Translations under genes and position numbers: made by a program
Part shown: positions 1 through 6,789 of the stretch, in pieces
Layout: each line of letters begins with the position of its first letter
Position numbering within the stretch: the stretch's first letter is position 1
Notes under the pieces: generated by a model
The model's input: only the letters and a program-made list of their open reading frames with translations
The model's database searches: none
What the model was told of the DNA's origin: nothing
Assembly: GCA_001785115.1 (NCBI GenBank)
Contig: MFSU01000008.1
Location: forward strand, 1 to 33,439
Direction: 5' to 3'
Source: Candidatus Muproteobacteria bacterium RBG_16_65_34
GTDB taxonomy: Bacteria; Pseudomonadota; Gammaproteobacteria; Acidiferrobacterales; Sulfurifustaceae
DNA: 33,439 nucleotides

Positions 1-86
1 CGAGGCGCGTTTTATAAGCGCCCGGCGAGTTTGCGAGCGCCCGCTCGGGCGAGGAACGCAGGGGACCGGCGCAGCCGGCACGCGCT

Positions 87-164
87 CCGGGGCGGCCTTT
101 TCTTTGGTGACTTTCTTTTGGCCGCGCAAAAGAAAGTTACCTGCCGTGGGTCAGCCACCCACAA
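87..164. repeat. Dispersed palindromic repeat, left copy
   Basis: A near-identical copy lies in inverted orientation at 33313-33391. The element contains its own hairpin: arms 106-120 and 127-141 pair over 15 bp with one mismatch around the loop GCCGCG. A second short palindromic part around GTGGGTCAGCCACCCAC follows. Sequences of this type (TTTCTTTGGTGACTTTC with its inverse) recur in intergenic DNA of many proteobacteria, so this is probably a multicopy REP-like element. From 165 to 464 I see no gene, only the hairpin at 420-446. Confidence 0.75.
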
Positions 165-419
165 CTAGCTGTTACAGCATCGCCGGAGGCGATTCGACCG
201 AGAGTGCTGTCACGGGGGCGGGATCATGGCGGATCTCCGCTGCTCTTCAAATGCGTTTTTTTACGCCGGAATTCACAGAGTGTCCGCTCGCGCTATCGGT
301 CCTGTTATTGCCCACGCGGGTATGCGATGAGCCATAAATGAAACGAGCCCAACGAAATCTGAAAAAACCGGCATGCGCGTGGGCGCACGAAGATGATCGG
401 GGTGGCGGGGGCCTGTTAT

Positions 420-446
420 GTTGGGGTTCGCGGTGCTCACCCCAAC
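420..446. repeat. Small hairpin, REP-like, downstream of dsrE-like gene
   Basis: GTTGGGGT (420-427) pairs with ACCCCAAC (439-446) around an 11-nt loop. It lies 18 nt past the stop of the minus-strand DsrE-like gene, so it could stabilise or end that transcript. There is no T-run, so intrinsic termination is uncertain. The same GTTGGG/CCCAAC hairpin type is common in proteobacterial intergenic DNA. Confidence 0.5.
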
Positions 447-464
447 CTACGGAGCGGACCCCGA

Positions 465-896
465 TCAGGGTTTGATGTACGCCCAGCCCTCGCGCTGCCG
501 GTTCATGATTTCGACGACACCCGCGGGCACGACCTTGATGTCCTGGTACAGGTCCTGGGTCGTAAGCTTCTGGGCCTTCATCGTGTTGCCGCAGGCCACG
601 AGGGCGACGCCGCCGGCGGTTGCCTCCTTCATTCGATTGCCAACCTCGGAATCGAACTTGAGCATGTGGATGCCGGGTCCGTAGGCGACGATCTCGACAT
701 TGACGTTGTCCTTGCCGAGCTCCTGTTGCACGTTCTTGGCGTTGTTCAGCGCCAGATTCCAGATCGCCGGGCTGTTCTCGCTGACCTGGATGACGACGCC
801 GGGTTTGCCGCCGGCCTGGGCGCCGGCCGCAAGTCCGGTCAGGCCAAGCAGGTACAGGGCCGCGAAAAGAAAATAGAGGGGTTTGATGGTACGCAT
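465..896 (-). CDS. Periplasmic DsrE/DsrF-like family protein
   Basis: 143 aa. Residues 1-28 form a signal peptide (hydrophobic core FLFAALYLLGLTGLAAG, likely cleavage near AQA-GG), so the protein is probably periplasmic. The rest has the DsrE-like alternating pattern: VVIQVSE, a helix with NNAKNVQQEL, VEIVAYGPGI, then GVALVACGNTM with one cysteine at about residue 102 where DsrE-like proteins often carry their sulfur-handling Cys. The start is the ATG after AAGGAG; a longer upstream extension has no ribosome site. The gene stands alone, without DsrF/DsrH partners, so it is not a classical DsrEFH sulfur relay. A candidate ECF promoter lies about 80 bp upstream (976-1001). The substrate is unknown; a role with sulfane sulfur or thiols is inference. 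Confidence 0.85.
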   Translation of the reverse strand: MRTIKPLYFLFAALYLLGLTGLAAGAQAGGKPGVVIQVSENSPAIWNLALNNAKNVQQELGKDNVNVEIVAYGPGIHMLKFDSEVGNRMKEATAGGVALVACGNTMKAQKLTTQDLYQDIKVVPAGVVEIMNRQREGWAYIKP

Positions 897-975
897 GGTC
901 GCTCCTTGCCTTGTCGGATTTAGGGTGCTCGCCGTTTGCCTGCGTGGCTCGACATCGCAGGCGTTACCTGAATGA

Positions 976-1001
976 GACGGAAGCAGCGGCAGCGATATTC
1001 C
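976..1001 (-). promoter_or_regulatory. Candidate ECF sigma promoter (weaker copy) for the dsrE-like gene
   Basis: Read on the minus strand: GGAATA (1001-996), exactly 16 nt, then CGTC (979-976). The spacing and -10 box equal those of the three stronger sites at 6556-6582, 9330-9356 and 10273-10299, and the preceding CAC is shared with two of them. The -35 has GGAAT instead of GGAAC, so it is the weakest member. It lies 80 nt upstream of the start codon. Confidence 0.4.
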
Positions 1002-1040
1002 GTGCGGAAGACTTGGCGACGATAACAAGAAAGACGCGAC

Positions 1041-1125
1041 GCGCAGGCGCAAAGTACGCAAAGAACAAATGGGTTTTTAAAAAACGGTCTATTCTTTCCT
1101 TTGCGCCTTGGCGTCTCTGCGTTGA
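1041..1125. repeat. Iterated-word inverted repeat (GCAAAG/GCGTC type)
   Basis: The left arm at 1041-1063 carries GGCGCAAAGTACGCAAAGAA. The right arm near 1094-1125 carries the inverse words (CTTTGCGCC, GGCGTCTCTGCG). Together they can fold into a long imperfect hairpin in the 321-bp gap between the rRNA methyltransferase and the dsrE-like gene. Related arms occur at 6613-6645, 11830-11912 and 17851-17875. Confidence 0.6.
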
Positions 1126-1217
1126 GTTTTTCTTTTTTTTGAGGCCCTTACACGATGGGCGCGGAATAACGCGCGCCGCCGGCGCGTCGCGAAACCACGC
1201 GCGTTCGATGCGGGAAA

Positions 1218-2411
1218 TCAGCTCGGCAACAGGCGCGCGAAGAAGGCCTTGAGATAGGCCGTCTCCGGAATCGCCGGGTGCACGGGATGGTCCGGGGCCT
1301 GATGGCCTTCTTCGACAAGCTCCATGAACCGGTCGATGTGGCGGCTGCCCTTCAACAGAATATCCTTGAGGTCCTCGCGCGGGAGATGATACGAGCAGGA
1401 GCAGGAGACGAGGATGCCGTCCTTGGCGAGCACCTGCATCGCCATCTGGTTCAAACGCTGGTAGGCGAGCGTGCCTTCCTTGATGTCCTTCTTGCGTTTG
1501 ATGAACGCCGGCGGGTCGAGCACGACGACATCGAAGCGTTCGCGCGCGGCGCGCAGGCGCTTGAGGACCTCGAAGGCGTCCTCGCGCTCGACCGAGACGC
1601 GCTCGGAAAATCCGTTCAGGCCCGCGTTGCGCCGAATGCCTTCGACGGCCCGTTCCGAGCTGTCCACGCAGAGCACCGACTCCGCCCCGGCGGCCGCGGC
1701 CTGTAGCCCCCATGCCCCGAGGTAGCTGAAGACATCGAGCACGCGCAGCCCTTTAACATAATGGCGAAAACGGGCGCGGTTCATGCGCTGGTCGTAGAAC
1801 CAGCCGGTTTTCTGCCCGGTGGGCAACGGCGCCTCGAACCTCACGCCGTTTTCCTCGATCGCGACCTGCTCCGGGATCTCGCCGACCGCGGTCTCGACAT
1901 AGCTCGGGAGTTCTTCGAGGGCGCGTACCGAGGCGTCGTTGCGAAACAGCACCGCCCGCGGGCGGATGATCTTCTCGAGCGCACCGACGATCTCGTTCTT
2001 GAGCCGCTCCATGCCGGCGGTGGCGATCTGCACCACGGCGATCTCGCCGTAGCGATCCACCACCAGCCCCGGCAGATTGTCGGAGTCGCCGAAGGCGAGC
2101 CGGTAGAACGGCGTCTCGAACAGCCGCGCGCGCAGGGAGAGCGCGATGTTGAGCCGATGCGTGATGAGCGACTGATCGAGGACGTATTGGGGATCGCGCG
2201 AGACGAGGCGGGCGCAGATGAGCGCGTGCGGGTTGACGTAGCCGGTGCCGAGCGCATGGCCCGCGGCATCCTCGATCAGCACCGGATCGCCCGGCTGGAA
2301 CGCGGTGAGCGGCGTGACCTTGGTGTCCACCTCGTTGCTGAACACCCAGACATGCCCGGCGCGCAGGCGGCGGTCTTCGTTTTTGTTCAGGCGCAGGGGA
2401 GGGAGAGTCAT
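1218..2411 (-). CDS. rlmI: Class I rRNA large-subunit methyltransferase, RlmI type
   Basis: 397 aa, almost the length of E. coli RlmI (396), which makes m5C1962 in 23S rRNA using SAM. An N-terminal PUA-like domain (about 1-80, RLRAGHVWVFSNEV) is followed by GQKTGWFYDQR (199-209), the SAM-binding segment LDVFSYLGAWGL (225-236), the acidic D250 (CVD), DPPAF (299-303, motif IV) and SCSCS (336-340), which includes the candidate catalytic Cys. The ATG at 2411 is chosen because it begins exactly at the family N-terminus; the upstream in-frame sequence only translates an intergenic repeat. The gene is minus strand, downstream of the MFS gene, with an inverted repeat between them. Family assignment is firm; the exact target base is by homology. 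Confidence 0.88.
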   Translation of the reverse strand: MTLPPLRLNKNEDRRLRAGHVWVFSNEVDTKVTPLTAFQPGDPVLIEDAAGHALGTGYVNPHALICARLVSRDPQYVLDQSLITHRLNIALSLRARLFETPFYRLAFGDSDNLPGLVVDRYGEIAVVQIATAGMERLKNEIVGALEKIIRPRAVLFRNDASVRALEELPSYVETAVGEIPEQVAIEENGVRFEAPLPTGQKTGWFYDQRMNRARFRHYVKGLRVLDVFSYLGAWGLQAAAAGAESVLCVDSSERAVEGIRRNAGLNGFSERVSVEREDAFEVLKRLRAARERFDVVVLDPPAFIKRKKDIKEGTLAYQRLNQMAMQVLAKDGILVSCSCSYHLPREDLKDILLKGSRHIDRFMELVEEGHQAPDHPVHPAIPETAYLKAFFARLLPS

Positions 2412-2434
2412 TCTCGAAAAGTCCCAAAAAATGG

Positions 2435-2537
2435 AATGGACAGGATTTACAGGATTAACAGGATTGAATAAAAAGCACAAAGCGTTTTTGAAACAATTTT
2501 GATTGTAATCCTGTAAATCCTGTTGATCCTGTCTATT
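2435..2537. repeat. Iterated-word inverted repeat (CAGGATT type), two arms
   Basis: The left arm at 2435-2465 is AATGGACAGGATT followed by two more ACAGGATT units. The right arm at 2507-2537 is its inverse with a few mismatches. The arms are 31 bp with a 41-nt spacer, enough for a long hairpin. This family recurs at 6653-6743, 10345-10466, 17189-17263, 17885-17994 and 26449-26490. Confidence 0.85.
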
Positions 2538-2550
2538 CAGATTTTCGATT

Positions 2551-3723
2551 CTACCGCACGAAGCGCCAGAAGCCCGCGACGGCGAGCGCGGCGAGCGCCG
2601 CGGAGGTAAGAAACGCCGCCTGTACGCCGAGCACCGACCAGAGTCCCCCGAGGAGCAGGCCGGCCGGAATTGCCGCGAGCCCGACGGTCATATGAAACCA
2701 GCCGAAGGCGGTGCCGCGTCCGGCGGGGCTCGCGAGGTCGCGCACGAGTGCGCGCTCCGCGCCCTCGGTGAGCCCGAAGTAAAACCCGAGCGCGAGGCTC
2801 CACGCCCAGAGCATCGAACCCTTGGTCACAAAGGCGAGTGCAAAGAGCGTCACGGCGTACACCATCCAGCCGGAGAGGATGAGCGGACGGCGCCCGATGC
2901 GGTCGGTGTGGCGTCCGGCCTGCTCCGAGATCGCGGCCTTCACCACGTGCATCGCCGCCCATAATAATAAGAGCTCCACCACGGGCATTCCGAGCTCGTG
3001 ACCGCGCAGCAGCAGGAACGTCTCGGGAATTTTCCCGAGCGTGAAGAATCCGATCACCAGAAGATAGCGCTGCGCCGGACGATCGAGCGCCGCCCACTTG
3101 AGCGGCGGGAGCGCCTCGACAGGGCGACCGATGCGCGCGGGCTCCTTGACGCCGAAGGCGATCAACAGCACCGCGAGCAGCCCGGGGATCGCCGAGAACG
3201 CGATCACGAGATCGAGGCGCGCCGTGCCCCAGTGCACCACGGCCGCCGCGGCGAGCGCCCCGAGCACCGCGCCGGTGTGGTCGAGTGCGCGCGTAAAGCC
3301 GTAGGCGCGCCCCGCGGTGCCATCCTCGATGACATCGGCCACCAGCGCGTCGCGCGGCGCGGTGCGCACGCCCTTGCCGACGCGGTCGGTGACGCGGATC
3401 GCGAGCACCGTGAGCCAGGACCCGGAAAGCCCGATCAGGGGTCGGACGATGTTCGAGAGCGCATAGCCGAAGACGACGTAGGGCTTGCGCCGGCGGTTGT
3501 ATAAATCCGAGTGCCGCCCGGCCCAGAGCTTGAGCAGATTGGAGACCATGTCCGCCACGCCTTCGATGAGGCCCAACGCCGCCGGGCCGGCGGCGAGCAC
3601 CGTGACGAGCAGCAGCGGGATGAGCGGCACCACCATCTCGCTCGCGAAATCGTTGAGCAGGCTGACGAGGCCGACGACGACGATCGTGCGGGGCAGGGAT
3701 GGGGGGTTCGAGGCGGGCGGCAT
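2551..3723 (-). CDS. MFS transporter, probable drug or metabolite exporter
   Basis: 390 aa, consistent with 12 membrane segments. Diagnostic motifs are NDFASEMVVPLIPLLL (residues 24-39) in the first helix, AGRHSDLYNRRRKPYV (68-83) in the loop between helices 2 and 3, and DRVGKGVRTAPRDALVAD (113-130). This combination marks a well-known MFS_1 subgroup of uncharacterised exporters. The loop in the second half (GRHTDRIGRRPLI) mirrors the first, as expected from the internal duplication. The ATG at 3723 is preferred because an earlier in-frame start would add about 47 hydrophilic residues; no clear Shine-Dalgarno is seen. The gene is divergent from the 3855 gene across a 131-bp gap holding both promoters. 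The substrate is not predictable. Confidence 0.82.
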   Translation of the reverse strand: MPPASNPPSLPRTIVVVGLVSLLNDFASEMVVPLIPLLLVTVLAAGPAALGLIEGVADMVSNLLKLWAGRHSDLYNRRRKPYVVFGYALSNIVRPLIGLSGSWLTVLAIRVTDRVGKGVRTAPRDALVADVIEDGTAGRAYGFTRALDHTGAVLGALAAAAVVHWGTARLDLVIAFSAIPGLLAVLLIAFGVKEPARIGRPVEALPPLKWAALDRPAQRYLLVIGFFTLGKIPETFLLLRGHELGMPVVELLLLWAAMHVVKAAISEQAGRHTDRIGRRPLILSGWMVYAVTLFALAFVTKGSMLWAWSLALGFYFGLTEGAERALVRDLASPAGRGTAFGWFHMTVGLAAIPAGLLLGGLWSVLGVQAAFLTSAALAALAVAGFWRFVR

Positions 3724-3854
3724 GGCGGGTTTCGACTTTGCGGGTATCGGTTTGTTATCCTGTGCGTCGGGTTGATGCGGCGCGCCGGGTTTGCGTGCGT
3801 GGCGTCGGTCCGGCGGACGCAAAACAACCGGCAAGACACTAACGGAGGTTCTCC

Positions 3855-4589
3855 ATGGAAGCAAGAACGGTGGAAGTGGGTCGCGGTCTGTCCTGGCTCG
3901 CCTGCGGCTGGCGCAACTTCACGGCGAGCCCCGGAATGTGGATCGCGTTGTGCGTGCTGCTGATCGTGATTTCGGCGGTGGTTTCGAGTATCCCCATGCT
4001 CGGCGGGCTGGCGCTGTCCCTGTTCGGGCCGGCGCTCGGCGGCGGGTTACTCTACGCCGCGCGCGAGGCGGACCAGGGACGCGCGCTCAAGGCCGCGCAT
4101 CTGTTTCGGGCGTTTCAGGAGGAGGGCAGGCTCGGCCCGCTGGTTGCGCTCGGCGCCGTGGCGCTTGCGGGCGCGGTGGTGAGCGTCGCAGTCCTGTTCG
4201 CGCTGGCCGGAGGCTACATGAGGATGATGGCCGAGGGCGGGCGCTTCGAGGCGGGGGCCGGTGTGCCGGAAGGGCTTCTGCTGGCGGCGCTGATCGTGCT
4301 CGCCGTGCAGCTTGCGGTCGCCATGGCGCTGGCGTACGCCACGCCGCTCGTGATGTTACGGGGCGCGCCCGTGGGCGCGGCGCTGCGCTCGAGCTTCAAC
4401 GCCTGCCTGCGCAATACGTTGCCGCTCCTCGTCTTCGGTCTGGTCTACTTTTTCGTGGCGCTCGCGGCCTCGCTGCCGCTCATGCTCGGTTGGGTCGTGC
4501 TGCTGCCCGCGTCCGTCGGCATGCTTTATTGCAGCTACAAGGACATTTATGAAAGTCGTGAGTCGTCAGCTGTGAGTCGTCAGTCGTGA
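3855..4589 (+). CDS. BPSS1780-type integral membrane protein
   Basis: 244 aa. The N-terminus VEVGRGLSWLACGWRNFTASPGMWI is typical of the BPSS1780/DUF2189-like family: a short cytoplasmic lead with a WL-x(n)-GW-x2-F pattern, then several hydrophobic helices (about 25-45, 50-70, 100-120, 145-175 and 190-220). The family is widespread in proteobacteria and has no established function. AACGGAGGTTCTCC precedes the ATG. The C-terminal dozen residues (ESRESSAVSRQS) are encoded by an intergenic-type repeat of GTCGTGAGTCGTCAG words, so the native stop was probably lost and replaced by repeat sequence. Confidence 0.75.
   Translation: MEARTVEVGRGLSWLACGWRNFTASPGMWIALCVLLIVISAVVSSIPMLGGLALSLFGPALGGGLLYAAREADQGRALKAAHLFRAFQEEGRLGPLVALGAVALAGAVVSVAVLFALAGGYMRMMAEGGRFEAGAGVPEGLLLAALIVLAVQLAVAMALAYATPLVMLRGAPVGAALRSSFNACLRNTLPLLVFGLVYFFVALAASLPLMLGWVVLLPASVGMLYCSYKDIYESRESSAVSRQS
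4552..4589. repeat. Short-word repeat (GTCGTGAGTCGTCAG) forming a gene 3' end
   Basis: The words GTCGTGAGTC, GTCAGCTGTGAGTC and GTCAGTCGTGA follow one another in the last codons of the membrane-protein gene and supply its TGA stop. The style resembles the other iterated-word repeats, but the word differs. Confidence 0.55.
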
Positions 4590-4619
4590 CAGAAGTTTCA
4601 TCCTGTTTATCCCTGACCC

Positions 4620-5168
4620 CTAACTCTTGCGTTTCCACACGGTCTGCACCGGCACGCGCAGCGAGTCCACGACCGGCGAGCGCTTCTCGGCCGTGTCCTT
4701 GAGGCTCTGGAGCTGCTCGTCGCTCGCCGGGCTTTTCACGTAGATCGTCCCGCGGATGCGCTGCAGCCCCGGCCGCACATTTTTCCCGAGCCCCATGAAG
4801 CCCTGAAGATCGACGTCGCCCTCGAGATCGATCTCGAGGGCCTCCACCGGGATCCCCATGGCCGCGCCGAAGGTGGCCCAGCCGCCCGCGATGCAGGCGC
4901 CCGCGGCCGCGATCAGGGTCTCGACCGCGGCCGGGGCGGTGTTCTGCCCGAGCAGGCCTTCGGGATGATCGCCGGTCAGGCGGAAGCTGCGCCCGCGCGG
5001 CACCGTCGCGCCCGCCTGCACGTAGTCGCCGATCGCGGCCTCGCTCTGGAAGCCCCGTTTCCAGGCGGTATGCGAGTGGAAGGTCGCCTGGGCGAGCGTC
5101 GGGTTCTGCTTGACCGCCTCGATCATGCCGTTCAAGTTGTTGACATCGATGCCGTTCACGGTTGCCAT
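4620..5168 (-). CDS. OsmC family protein lacking the second redox cysteine
   Basis: 182 aa, the normal size. OsmC proteins fold as dimers and reduce organic hydroperoxides with two cysteines. The first is present at residue 92 in the helix ETLIAAAGACIAGGW. At the second position (RSPVVDSL, about 163-170) there is Ser164 in place of Cys, as in YhfA-like relatives. Classical Ohr/OsmC peroxidase chemistry is therefore doubtful, and a thiol- or ligand-binding role is possible. The ATG follows GAGGCAAAC. It is the last gene of a minus-strand run DUF302, methyltransferase, OsmC with gaps of 30 and 57 bp. A promoter of ECF type precedes the run (6556-6582). Confidence 0.85.
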   Translation of the reverse strand: MATVNGIDVNNLNGMIEAVKQNPTLAQATFHSHTAWKRGFQSEAAIGDYVQAGATVPRGRSFRLTGDHPEGLLGQNTAPAAVETLIAAAGACIAGGWATFGAAMGIPVEALEIDLEGDVDLQGFMGLGKNVRPGLQRIRGTIYVKSPASDEQLQSLKDTAEKRSPVVDSLRVPVQTVWKRKS

Positions 5169-5225
5169 GTTTGCCTCCTCGGGGGCCTGGCCCCGGTCTT
5201 GTGGATGAGCGGATCTCTCGGCGCC

Positions 5226-6014
5226 TCAGTCCCGCACCGCCAGAATGGAGACGCTCTTCACGCCGTAGGCGGCGCAGGCCTTCTGCGCCGAGGGGCTCAG
5301 AAAGCGATACTGCGGGTTGGCGCGCAGCGTGATGAGTCGCAGCCCGGCGGCGCGGATCGTCTCGATGTAGCGATCCACCTGCAGCGCGCCGCCGATGCAC
5401 GCCGCCCAGAGCGTGGCGTTGCACGTGACGCCCTCGGGCAGCGCCTTCTCCGAGACGATGTCGGAGATGGCGAGCCGGCCGCCGGGCTTTAAAATGCGCG
5501 CGGCCTCGCGGAACACCCGCGCCTTGTCGGCGCTCAAATTGATCACGCCGTTGCTCACGGCGACGGCGAAGGTCTCGCCGGCGAACGGCAGCTCCTCGAT
5601 ATAGGCCTTGCAATACGTGACCTGCTCGAAGCCGTCGCGCCGGCGCAGCCGCTCCGCCTTCTCGCGCTGGGCGTCGGTCATGTCCACGCCCTGCACTACG
5701 CCGCCCGCACCGACCTTGAGCGCGGCGACGAAGCTGTCCATGCCGCTGCCGCTCCCGAGGTCGATGACCGCATCGCCGGTGCCGATCGCGGCGAGGTCGA
5801 AGTGATAGCCCACGCCGGCGAATGAATCCACGGCCTCGCGCGGGATGCGGTCGAGGTCCTCGCTCGCGTAGCCCAGGCGCTGCGCAAGCGCGCGGCCCAG
5901 TTCGAAGTGAAACTCGCCAAACGGGTCCTGCGCCACGTGCTCGTACATCGCCTTTACTTTGTATTCGAGCTCCTTGCGGTTGACAGATCTTTCGGCAACG
6001 GCTGCATGTGTCAC
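5226..6014 (-). CDS. ArsM-like SAM methyltransferase without the arsenic-binding Cys
   Basis: 262 aa. The overall plan is that of arsenite methyltransferase: KVKAMYEHVA near residue 20, SAM motif DLGSGSGMD (85-93), acidic GVDMTD (109-114), then SNGVINLSADK (154-164), LKPGGRLAISDIV (175-187) and WAACIGGA (203-210). In characterised ArsM enzymes the SNCVINL segment carries an As(III)-binding Cys; here it is Gly156, while Cys206 of the CxGGA segment remains. True arsenite methylation is therefore unlikely, but a related soft-metal or thiol substrate is possible. It lies 30 bp after the DUF302 gene and 57 bp before the OsmC gene, so co-transcription is likely. The related domain in the 6790-8175 fusion has the same Cys-to-Gly change. 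Confidence 0.82.
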   Translation of the reverse strand: MTHAAVAERSVNRKELEYKVKAMYEHVAQDPFGEFHFELGRALAQRLGYASEDLDRIPREAVDSFAGVGYHFDLAAIGTGDAVIDLGSGSGMDSFVAALKVGAGGVVQGVDMTDAQREKAERLRRRDGFEQVTYCKAYIEELPFAGETFAVAVSNGVINLSADKARVFREAARILKPGGRLAISDIVSEKALPEGVTCNATLWAACIGGALQVDRYIETIRAAGLRLITLRANPQYRFLSPSAQKACAAYGVKSVSILAVRD

Positions 6015-6044
6015 GGCTTCTCTCCTTTATAAGTGGCGGACGCG

Positions 6045-6494
6045 CTATCGTCCGACCTCATCGAGCATGGCGGTGAAGAGCGGCAGCAGCTCATCGCCGA
6101 CCTGCTTCAGATTCGGGTCCGGGTTGAGCGCGTCCATGAACTTCGGGTGCAGTAGGACGATCTTGGTCGCCCCCGCTTCCCGATAGACGCTTAAGTTTCC
6201 GCAGGGCGCCATGGCGCCGACGTGGATGCCGGCGGCCCAGATGCGCTTCGCGACCGATGGCACGCAGAGCTTCAGAAGCGTCACCTCGCCGTTCTTGACC
6301 TTGAACTCGGCGAGATAGAGCCACTGGCGCTCGGCGGCGTAGTCGCGGATCGCGGCCGCGGCGGCGTCCACGCTCTTGGGCGTCGTGGTGATGAGGAACA
6401 TGCCGTTGGTGCCGGCGTATTCCACCGCGTAGCCCATGAACGAGACGCCGAGCGCGGCAGCCGCGAGGGCCAGAACGACATTGTATCGGCGCAT
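6045..6494 (-). CDS. DUF302 protein with N-terminal signal or anchor
   Basis: 149 aa. A hydrophobic N-terminus (YNVVLALAAAALGVSFMGYAV) suggests export or membrane anchoring. The DUF302 fold follows, with the family hallmark segment around MAPCGNLSVYREAGATKIVLLHP (about 95-118, containing Cys98) and a second cysteine at 77. The function of DUF302 is not established; it often occurs with thiol-redox or metal genes. The ATG at 6494 follows AAGGAGG. It is the first gene of the DUF302, ArsM-like, OsmC run and has a strong ECF-type promoter motif at 6556-6582. Confidence 0.85.
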   Translation of the reverse strand: MRRYNVVLALAAAALGVSFMGYAVEYAGTNGMFLITTTPKSVDAAAAAIRDYAAERQWLYLAEFKVKNGEVTLLKLCVPSVAKRIWAAGIHVGAMAPCGNLSVYREAGATKIVLLHPKFMDALNPDPNLKQVGDELLPLFTAMLDEVGR

Positions 6495-6555
6495 GGCGAA
6501 CCTCCTTGTAGCGGTCCGGAAACCGCGGCGCATCTTCGCGCCGCTTATCGTTCAG

Positions 6556-6582
6556 GACGCACGCACGCTACAAAGGGTTCCC
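6556..6582 (-). promoter_or_regulatory. ECF sigma promoter motif for the DUF302-ArsM-OsmC operon
   Basis: On the minus strand: CACGGGAACC with GGGAACC at 6582-6576, 16 nt, then CGTCCT with CGTC at 6559-6556. GGAAC plus a CGTC -10 at this distance is the standard ECF/RpoE-type layout. The site matches 9330-9356 and 10273-10299 in both boxes and in spacing. It lies 62 nt upstream of the DUF302 start codon. Confidence 0.75.
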
Positions 6583-6612
6583 GTGCGGTAAGGAATTTGA
6601 TTTATGATTATT

Positions 6613-6780
6613 CGACGCCGAGGCGCAAAGACGCAGAGAGAGCAAAAAAAACAAATGGACAGGATTTACAGGATTAAAACAAACCACTTCAAAATGTTTT
6701 TGCCTTTTCCCTAATCCTGTTAATCCTGTAAATCCTGTCTATTCTAGTTTTTCTCTGTGTCCTCTGTGCCCTCTGTGGTG
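6613..6780. repeat. Nested iterated-word inverted repeats (CAGGATT inside GCAAAGACGCAGAG/CTCTGTG)
   Basis: The inner arms are 6653-6676 (AAATGGACAGGATT and one more unit) and 6712-6743 (three inverse units ending CTGTCTATT). Outside them, 6613-6645 has CGCCGAGGCGCAAAGACGCAGAG and 6746-6780 has CTCTGTG words. The block fills the gap between the methyltransferase-MerC fusion (stop at 6790) and the DUF302 promoter, and may separate the two transcripts. Confidence 0.8.
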
Positions 6781-6789
6781 AAATCAGTC

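Noticed and set aside
465-896. A DsrEFH sulfur-relay system
   Set aside because: Only one gene with a signal peptide is present; DsrF, DsrH and TusE partners are missing from the window.
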